Positions 46,910 through 52,375 of a stretch of DNA of 52,375 nucleotides are shown here, in pieces (position 1 is the first letter of the stretch; every line of letters starts with the position of its first letter). The translations under genes and the position numbers were made by a program. The notes below the pieces were generated by a model that saw only the letters and a list, made by a program, of their open reading frames with translations, ran no database searches and was not told the DNA's origin. Source of the DNA: Streptomyces sp. ISL-87 (GTDB lineage: Bacteria; Actinomycetota; Actinomycetes; Streptomycetales; Streptomycetaceae); NCBI RefSeq assembly GCF_018614095.1, contig NZ_JAGGOY010000067.1, positions 1-52,375 on the forward strand, given 5' to 3'.

Positions 46910-48576
46910 CCGCCACCCTGCCCACGGCCACTGATCCCCAGCCCGGTGCGACCGCCACCCTCGTCCCCGCCCCGCGCAGCGTCGCCGGCGGCCTCGGAGT
47001 GCGCCCGCCCGCCCCGGCCAGGCCGCTCGTGCGCTTCCGCTCCTCCCGCCCCGACCTGCTCCTCTGCGGCGCCCTGCTCCTCGCGATCGTCCTGGTGCAG
47101 GGCTGGAACATCACCAACTTCCCGACCCTGAGCGACGACGAGGGCACCTACCTCGCCCAGGCGTGGGCGGTCCAGCAGGGCGACGGGCTCGCGCACTACA
47201 CGTACTGGTACGACCACCCGCCGCTCGGCTGGATCCAGATCGCGGGTCTGACGTACCTGCCGTCCCTCTTCGTGCCCGACTCGATGACCGTCGCGCCGAT
47301 GCGGTTCTCGATGCTCGCCGTCTCCGCCGTCAGCTCGGTGCTGATGTACGTACTCGCGCGCCGGCTGTGGCTGCCGCGCTGGGCCGCCGGTCTCGCGATG
47401 GGCCTCTTCGGGCTCTCCCCGCTGTCCGTGGTCCTCCAGCGGGAGATCTTCCTCGACAACCTCGCGGTGATGTGGATGCTGCTGGCGTTCTGCCTGGCCG
47501 CGTCCCCCAGCCGCCACCTCTGGCACCACTTCGGCTCGGGACTGGCGGCCGCCACCGCCGTCCTGACCAAGGAGACGATGCTGGTGGTGCTCCCGGCGCT
47601 GCTGGTGACGATGTGGCGCCACAGCCACCGCGACACCCGCAAGTTCGCCGTCACCGGCGCCATCACCGCCTGCACACTGATCGGGCTGTCGTACCCGCTG
47701 TACGCGCTGCTCAACACCGAGCTGCTGCCCGGCTCGGGCCATGTCTCGCTCATCGACGGCATCACGTACCAGATGAGCCGCCCGGGCTCCGGCTTCATCC
47801 TCGACCCCGGCTCCGGCGCGCACGGCGTCTTCCGGTCCTGGCTCTACTACGACACCGTCCTGCCCCTGGGCGGGCTGGCCGGCGCGGTCCTGCTGCTGGC
47901 CACCTACCGCTGGTCCGTCACCGCCCGCGCGCTCGCCGGGCCCGCGCTCGCCGCCGTGATCCTCGGGCTCGTCGCGATGCGGCCCTCCGGCTACCTCCCG
48001 GCGATGTACGTGATCCAGGCCCTGCCGTTCCTCGCCCTGGTCCTCGCCGGGGGCGCGGCAAGCGTCACGCACGCCGTGCTGCGCCGCCGCCGCACGGCCG
48101 GGGAGGGCAGGGCCCTCGTCCTCGGACGCCGCGCGCTGGTCGGCGTACTCGCCGTGTCCGCCGCGGTGTACGTCCTGCCGCGCTGGTACGACGGCAACCG
48201 CACGGCGCTCACCGTCGACGCGAACGCCCCGTACCGGCAGGCTGCGGCCTGGCTCGGCCGCGAGGTCCCCGACCCCGCCCACACCCGGGTGCTGGTCGAC
48301 GACGCGCTGTGGCTGGACGCCGTCCACCACGGCTTCGAGCCGGGACCCGGCGCCATCTGGTTCTACAAGGCCGACCTCGACCCCGCCGTCACCAACACCC
48401 TGCCGCGCGGCTGGCGGGACATCGACTACGTCGTCTCCTCGCCCACCGTGCGCCGCGACGCGGTGAACCTGCCCAACGTGAAGGCCGCACTGGAGCATTC
48501 GACCGCCGTAGCCGTCTTCGGGACGGGCGAGGACCGCATCGAGATACGCCGGACCGACCGCGAGAGTGGGAGCTGA
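46906..48576 (+). CDS. GT39-like polytopic glycosyltransferase
   Basis: The 556-aa protein has about ten membrane helices and the lipid-linked-sugar transferase (ArnT/PMT superfamily) features: FPTLSDDEGTYLAQAWAV (catalytic acidic pair in the first loop), YWYDHPPLGWIQIAG and REIFLDNLAVMWML. A soluble C-terminal domain (about 430-556) includes VLVDDALWLDAVHHGF. It likely moves a sugar from a polyprenyl phosphate onto a surface acceptor outside the membrane. GTG at 46906 overlaps the GT2 stop. Confidence 0.85.
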   Translation: MTATLPTATDPQPGATATLVPAPRSVAGGLGVRPPAPARPLVRFRSSRPDLLLCGALLLAIVLVQGWNITNFPTLSDDEGTYLAQAWAVQQGDGLAHYTYWYDHPPLGWIQIAGLTYLPSLFVPDSMTVAPMRFSMLAVSAVSSVLMYVLARRLWLPRWAAGLAMGLFGLSPLSVVLQREIFLDNLAVMWMLLAFCLAASPSRHLWHHFGSGLAAATAVLTKETMLVVLPALLVTMWRHSHRDTRKFAVTGAITACTLIGLSYPLYALLNTELLPGSGHVSLIDGITYQMSRPGSGFILDPGSGAHGVFRSWLYYDTVLPLGGLAGAVLLLATYRWSVTARALAGPALAAVILGLVAMRPSGYLPAMYVIQALPFLALVLAGGAASVTHAVLRRRRTAGEGRALVLGRRALVGVLAVSAAVYVLPRWYDGNRTALTVDANAPYRQAAAWLGREVPDPAHTRVLVDDALWLDAVHHGFEPGPGAIWFYKADLDPAVTNTLPRGWRDIDYVVSSPTVRRDAVNLPNVKAALEHSTAVAVFGTGEDRIEIRRTDRESGS

Positions 48577-48582
48577 GCCACC

Positions 48583-49809
48583 GTGAGCGAAGACCTGTGG
48601 CCCCCGCATGCCCTGGGCGAACCGGAACTGTCTGCTCCGGCCCTGCTCGAACCGACCGGCCTGGAACCGGCCGGCGATCCCGCCCCGGGCAGCGTCACCC
48701 TCATCATCCCGACCTTCAACGAGGCGGGGAACGTGGAGGAGTTGCTGCGCCGGCTGGCCGGCTCCCTCCCCGCGCACCTGCCCTGCGAGGTGCTGTTCGT
48801 GGACGACTCCACGGACGACACCCCGGCGGTGATCGAGAAGGCCGCCTCCGAATGCCCTTTTCCGGTGGCGGTCCTGCACCGGGAGACGGCCGAGGGCGGC
48901 CTCGGCGGAGCCGTCGTCGAAGGGATGCTGGCCATTGGTAAGGAGCGGGCGGCGACGGACTGGATCGTCGTGATGGACGCCGACCTCCAGCACCCGCCGC
49001 ACCTGGTCCCCGAACTCGTCGGCGAGGGTGAGCGCACCGGCGCCGACCTGGTCGTCGCCTCCCGCTACATCCCCGGCGGCAGCCGGGCCGGACTCGCCGG
49101 GAGCTACCGCGTCGCCGTCTCGCGCGGAGCGACCTGGCTCACCAAGGGGCTCTTCCCGCGCGCCCTGCGCGGTATCAGCGACCCGATGAGCGGCTTCTTC
49201 GCGATGCGCCGCTCGGTCGTGACGGCCGACGCCCTGCGCCCCCTCGGCTACAAGATCCTGCTGGAGCTGGCGGTGCGCTGCCGTCCCGCGAAGGTCGCCG
49301 AGGTGCCGTTCGTCTTCCAGGACCGGTACGCGGGGGAGTCCAAGTCCACCGCCCGGGAGGGGCTGCGTTTCCTCACCCACCTGGCGGCGCTGCGCTCGGC
49401 GACCCCGGTGGCCAGGATGATCGGCTTCGGGCTGATCGGGCTCTCCGGTTTCGTCCCAAACCTGGTCGCGCTGTGGCTGCTCACGCACGCCGGGATGCAC
49501 TACCTGCCGGCCGAGATCGTCGCCAATCAGGCCGGAGTGCTCTGGAACTTCGTCCTCATCGAGGCCCTCCTCTTCCGCGACCGGCGCCGGCACCGCCACT
49601 GGGCGGACCGGGTCGGGCGGTTCGCGCTGCTCGCCAACGCCGATCTGCTGCTGCGGATCCCGCTGATCGCGGTGTTCGTCGGCAAGTTCGGCATGGCGGT
49701 GCTGCCCGCCACCGCGCTCGCGCTGGTCACCACGTTCGTGCTCCGGTTCGCGGCCACCGAGGCACTCGTCTACCTCCCGCGCAGGTCAGGACGTACCAGC
49801 GGGAGTTGA
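48583..49809 (+). CDS. Dolichyl-phosphate-mannose synthase-like GT2 with GtrA domain
   Basis: The 408-aa protein has a soluble GT2 domain (about 35-260): VTLIIPTFNEAGNVEELLRRL, VLFVDDSTDDTP, DWIVVMDADLQHPP (DxD) and GISDPMSGFFAMRR. A GtrA-like membrane domain (about 285-405, four helices: MIGFGLIGLSGFVPNLVALWLL) follows. The fused type makes polyprenyl-phosphate hexose and helps flip it, the expected donor for the GT39-like enzyme encoded just before. GTG at 48583 begins six bases after the previous stop, with GGGAGCTGAG overlapping. Confidence 0.9.
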   Translation: MSEDLWPPHALGEPELSAPALLEPTGLEPAGDPAPGSVTLIIPTFNEAGNVEELLRRLAGSLPAHLPCEVLFVDDSTDDTPAVIEKAASECPFPVAVLHRETAEGGLGGAVVEGMLAIGKERAATDWIVVMDADLQHPPHLVPELVGEGERTGADLVVASRYIPGGSRAGLAGSYRVAVSRGATWLTKGLFPRALRGISDPMSGFFAMRRSVVTADALRPLGYKILLELAVRCRPAKVAEVPFVFQDRYAGESKSTAREGLRFLTHLAALRSATPVARMIGFGLIGLSGFVPNLVALWLLTHAGMHYLPAEIVANQAGVLWNFVLIEALLFRDRRRHRHWADRVGRFALLANADLLLRIPLIAVFVGKFGMAVLPATALALVTTFVLRFAATEALVYLPRRSGRTSGS

Positions 49810-49846
49810 GCCGCACCGGCACCGCACCGGCACGACAGAAGGGAAC

Positions 49847-52282
49847 ATGTCCATGCGTCTGACCATCCGGCGGAGGGCGGGGCGGCGGGCCGCGCTGCTC
49901 GCCGTCGGGGCGATGACCGCGGGCCTGCTGCTCACCGCACCGCAGCAGGCCACGGCCGGACCGCCCAATCTGCTCACCAATCCCGGTTTCGAGACCGCCG
50001 GCGCGGCCGGCTCCGACATGCCCGCCTGCTGGTCCAAATCCGGCTGGGGCGACAACGACTTCACCTTCGCCACCGTGGCCGACGCGCACAACGGCACAAA
50101 GGCCATGAAGGTCTCCCTCACCCGCCGGGTGGACGGCGACCGCAAGGCCCTGGTCACCGAGAACGCCACCTGCGCCCCCACGGTGGTGGCGGGCAAGCAG
50201 TACGACCTGTCCGCCTGGTACAAGTCGAACACCCCGGACGTGTCGGTGACCGTGTTCCGGCACGACACCGCGGCGGGCTGGCAGTACTGGACCGACCTGC
50301 AGAATCCGCCGGTCAGCGCGGCGTGGGCGCGCACGGCGGTCCGTACGCCCGCCGTACCGCCCAACACCGACAAGATCGCGTGGGGGCTGTCGGTCTACGG
50401 AGTGGGCACGCTCACCACCGACGACTACGCGCTGGAGGAGGTGGGCGCGGTTCCGCCGCAGCCCGGCTGCACGGGCACGGCCGAGGAGTGCGCCAAGGGC
50501 AAGTGGGAGGTGATCCCGGCCAAGAACCCGGTGCGCTCGATGCACGCGGTGGTGCTGAAGAACAGCAAGGTGCTGCTGATCGCGGGTTCGGGCAACGACA
50601 TCGCCCAGTTCAACGCGGGGACCTTCACCTCGGCCGTCTACGATCCGGCGAACGGCTCCTTCAAGACGATCCCGACGCCCGTGGACATGTTCTGCTCGGG
50701 CCACGTGCAGCTGTCCGACGGCCGGGTGCTGGTGATGAGCGGCAACAAGGGCTACCCGTCCGCCGACGGCAAGATCGGCTACCAGGGGCTGAAGGACTCG
50801 TACATCTTCGACCCGGCGACGGAGAAGTACATCAAGACGAACGACATGAACGGCGGGCACTGGTACCCGTCGGCGACGGAACTCGGCAACGGCGACGTGA
50901 TCTCCTTCGGCGGGCTGAAGGAGGACTCGACGGGCAATGTGACCGCGGAGAAGTTCTCGGCGGCGCAAGGCAAGTGGCTGCCGATGAACGAGGTCAACCA
51001 GACCTGGTCGTACTGGGGTCTGTACCCCTCGATGATCCTGATGCAGGACGGCCGGCTCTTCTACTCGGGCAGCCACACCTTCGGCAACGGCACACAGGGC
51101 AGCGGCGCGTCCGTCTACGACTACAACGCCAACACCGTCACCGACGTGCCCGGGCTGCGGAAGAAGGACGAGCGCGACGAGTCGGCGAGCGTGCTGCTGC
51201 CTCCGGCGCAGGACCAACGGGTCCTGACCATCGGCGGCGGGAACAACGAGTCCAATCCGGCGGCGAACCGGCTCACCGAGCTCATCGACCTGAAGGCCCC
51301 GAGCCCGGCGTACACGGCGGGCCCGGACCTGCCGCAGGGTCTGGTCGACGTGGGCGGCGTCAAGCGCCCGCAGACCGGGGCCGAGGGCAAGATGTACGTC
51401 TCGGCCGTACTGCTCCCCGACGGCAAGGTACTGGAGACCGGCGGCGGGCTGCACGACCGCGCCGACCCGGTGTTCGAGGCCTCGTTCTTCGACCCGGTGT
51501 CCAACACCTACCAGGCGGGCCTGCCCGCCGACCCGATCCCGCGGACCTACCACTCGGGCGCGTTCCTGCTGCCCGACGGCCGGGTCATGACGGTCGGCGA
51601 CAACCCGGGCAACGGCACGTACAACAACAACGTGTCGATCTACACCCCGCCGTACCTCTTCAAGGGCGCGCGCCCGCAGCTCACCTCGGTGATCGACACG
51701 GAGTGGGTGTACGGGGACACGCAGCGGATCACCGTCAACCGGCCGATCGTCAAGGCGGAGCTGATCCGTCCGGCGGCGGTCACGCACTCCTCGGACCCCA
51801 ACCAGCGGTTCGTCGACCTGCCGATGACGGTGGTCAACAGCACCACGATCGACCTCAACGTCACCAGCAACCCGAACCTGGCCCCGCCCGGCTGGTACAT
51901 GCTCTTCGGGGTCGACGCGAACGGCATCCCGTCGGTCGCGACCTGGGTCCACCTGGGCGGCGCGCCGGCCCTGGCCAAGACCGCAGTCGGGGGAGACCAG
52001 CCCTCGCCGCACGTGCACGACTTCGCGGACGCGCTGAAGGCGGCCCCGAAGACCAACCCGGCCAAGCGTGACTCGGTACCGGTCGCGCCCAGCGTGGCCG
52101 GCTGCGACCGCCACTACGGCACGGTCAACCTGTGCGTCCCGACGCGTTTCCCGGCGGAGGTGAAGGAGACGACGAAGGCCCGCTGCGACTGGCTGGCCTC
52201 CCACAAGTACCCGAAGCGCATGAAGGTCAACGGCAGCGACCCGCTGCGCCTCGACCCCGACCGCGACGGCTACGCCTGCTGA
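49847..52282 (+). CDS. GlxA-like copper radical oxidase with Excalibur domain
   Basis: The 811-aa secreted protein has a signal peptide (RRRAGRRAALLAVGAMTAGLLL, ATA cleavage), a carbohydrate-binding-like beta domain (about 40-200), a seven-blade kelch/galactose-oxidase domain and a DUF1929-like C-domain. Copper/radical ligands are all seen: Cys283 (DMFCSGH), Tyr340 (HWYPS), Tyr568/His569 (PRTYHSGAFLLPDGRV) and His647 (THSSDPNQR). The end has an Excalibur calcium motif (DPDRDGYAC). GlxA partners of CslA oxidise glycan for hyphal-tip envelope growth and attachment. The Excalibur extension is not usual for GlxA. ATG at 49847 follows GAAGGGAAC. Confidence 0.88.
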   Translation: MSMRLTIRRRAGRRAALLAVGAMTAGLLLTAPQQATAGPPNLLTNPGFETAGAAGSDMPACWSKSGWGDNDFTFATVADAHNGTKAMKVSLTRRVDGDRKALVTENATCAPTVVAGKQYDLSAWYKSNTPDVSVTVFRHDTAAGWQYWTDLQNPPVSAAWARTAVRTPAVPPNTDKIAWGLSVYGVGTLTTDDYALEEVGAVPPQPGCTGTAEECAKGKWEVIPAKNPVRSMHAVVLKNSKVLLIAGSGNDIAQFNAGTFTSAVYDPANGSFKTIPTPVDMFCSGHVQLSDGRVLVMSGNKGYPSADGKIGYQGLKDSYIFDPATEKYIKTNDMNGGHWYPSATELGNGDVISFGGLKEDSTGNVTAEKFSAAQGKWLPMNEVNQTWSYWGLYPSMILMQDGRLFYSGSHTFGNGTQGSGASVYDYNANTVTDVPGLRKKDERDESASVLLPPAQDQRVLTIGGGNNESNPAANRLTELIDLKAPSPAYTAGPDLPQGLVDVGGVKRPQTGAEGKMYVSAVLLPDGKVLETGGGLHDRADPVFEASFFDPVSNTYQAGLPADPIPRTYHSGAFLLPDGRVMTVGDNPGNGTYNNNVSIYTPPYLFKGARPQLTSVIDTEWVYGDTQRITVNRPIVKAELIRPAAVTHSSDPNQRFVDLPMTVVNSTTIDLNVTSNPNLAPPGWYMLFGVDANGIPSVATWVHLGGAPALAKTAVGGDQPSPHVHDFADALKAAPKTNPAKRDSVPVAPSVAGCDRHYGTVNLCVPTRFPAEVKETTKARCDWLASHKYPKRMKVNGSDPLRLDPDRDGYAC

Positions 52283-52290
52283 TCACCGGG

Positions 52291-52331
52291 CCGGGACCCT
52301 GCCGCCGTGCGCCACGGCGGCAGGGTCCCGG
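52291..52331 (+). terminator. Terminator of glycan locus
   Basis: A perfect 19-bp stem (52291-52309 against 52313-52331) with loop CGC lies 8 bases after the oxidase stop. There is no U-run. Confidence 0.85.
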
Positions 52332-52375
52332 CGCAGTCCGGCGCAGTCACAAGGGCTAGGTCCGTTCTTCGCGGG

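Noticed and set aside
46630..49599. 989-codon open frame on the minus strand
   Set aside because: It spans three well-supported glycosyltransferase genes in antisense and shows only low-complexity Gly/Asp/Arg/Val sequence.
49727..52204. 825-codon open frame on the minus strand
   Set aside because: It is antisense to the copper radical oxidase, has Val/Arg/Asp-rich composition without domains, and arises from GC-biased third positions.

Overview
The window is chromosomal DNA from a Streptomyces or close relative. Evidence: very high GC, strong third-position GC bias that opens long antisense shadow frames, GTG/TTG starts, mycothiol chemistry (mca), an acyl-CoA carboxylase set with an epsilon subunit, a LAXTG sortase substrate, MmyB-like regulation and typical Streptomyces interspersed repeats. 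As far as I recall, most of the gene order follows the conserved core around S. coelicolor SCO4918-SCO4968; no database was available to confirm this.

Layout. 0.1-3.6 kb: gamma-glutamylcyclotransferase-like protein, LpdA-type flavoprotein quinone reductase, DeoR regulator. 3.6-10.1 kb: acyl-CoA carboxylase region with the biotin carboxylase/BCCP alpha chain, a four-helix membrane protein, Maf pyrophosphatase, a MITE-like element, a 44-aa membrane protein, epsilon subunit, carboxyltransferase beta subunit and biotin ligase. Together these make, biotinylate and run a propionyl/acetyl-CoA carboxylase. 10.2-18.5 kb: adenylate cyclase, enoyl-CoA hydratase, a diguanylate cyclase, histidine ammonia-lyase, a sortase-anchored surface protein, a small acidic protein, an L,D-transpeptidase lipoprotein and a double-GNAT acetyltransferase. 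18.5-20.8 kb: MmyB-like regulator divergent from a zinc alcohol dehydrogenase, with a perfect palindrome and a tandem-repeat leader between them.

20.9-26.9 kb looks like an accessory block: a sulfatase relic, SRPBCC protein, DUF6247-like protein, a truncated duplicate of a gene found 4 kb downstream, an ATPase/XRE-TPR/NUDIX set, a DUF6879 pair and other small lineage-specific genes. 26.9-31.7 kb: MsrA, then an M48 membrane protease flanked by two paralogous membrane-anchored helical-repeat proteins. 31.7-38.3 kb returns to core genes: metB, a sigma-like/membrane protein pair, MarR, ilvA, greA, DUF4307, mca and a small membrane protein.

38.3-45.3 kb: a giant STAND ATPase with TPRs whose ATPase module is interrupted by two in-frame minisatellites, a lipoprotein metallopeptidase and a YyaL/DUF255 thioredoxin-fold protein. 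45.3-52.3 kb: a tight four-gene envelope-glycan locus with a processive GT2, a GT39-like membrane transferase, a DPM/GtrA-type transferase and a secreted galactose-oxidase/GlxA-like copper-radical oxidase with an Excalibur tail. This last locus is the best candidate for a little-described system.

At least nine genes have a TANNNT -10-like hexamer 6-7 bases before the start codon, which suggests leaderless transcription.
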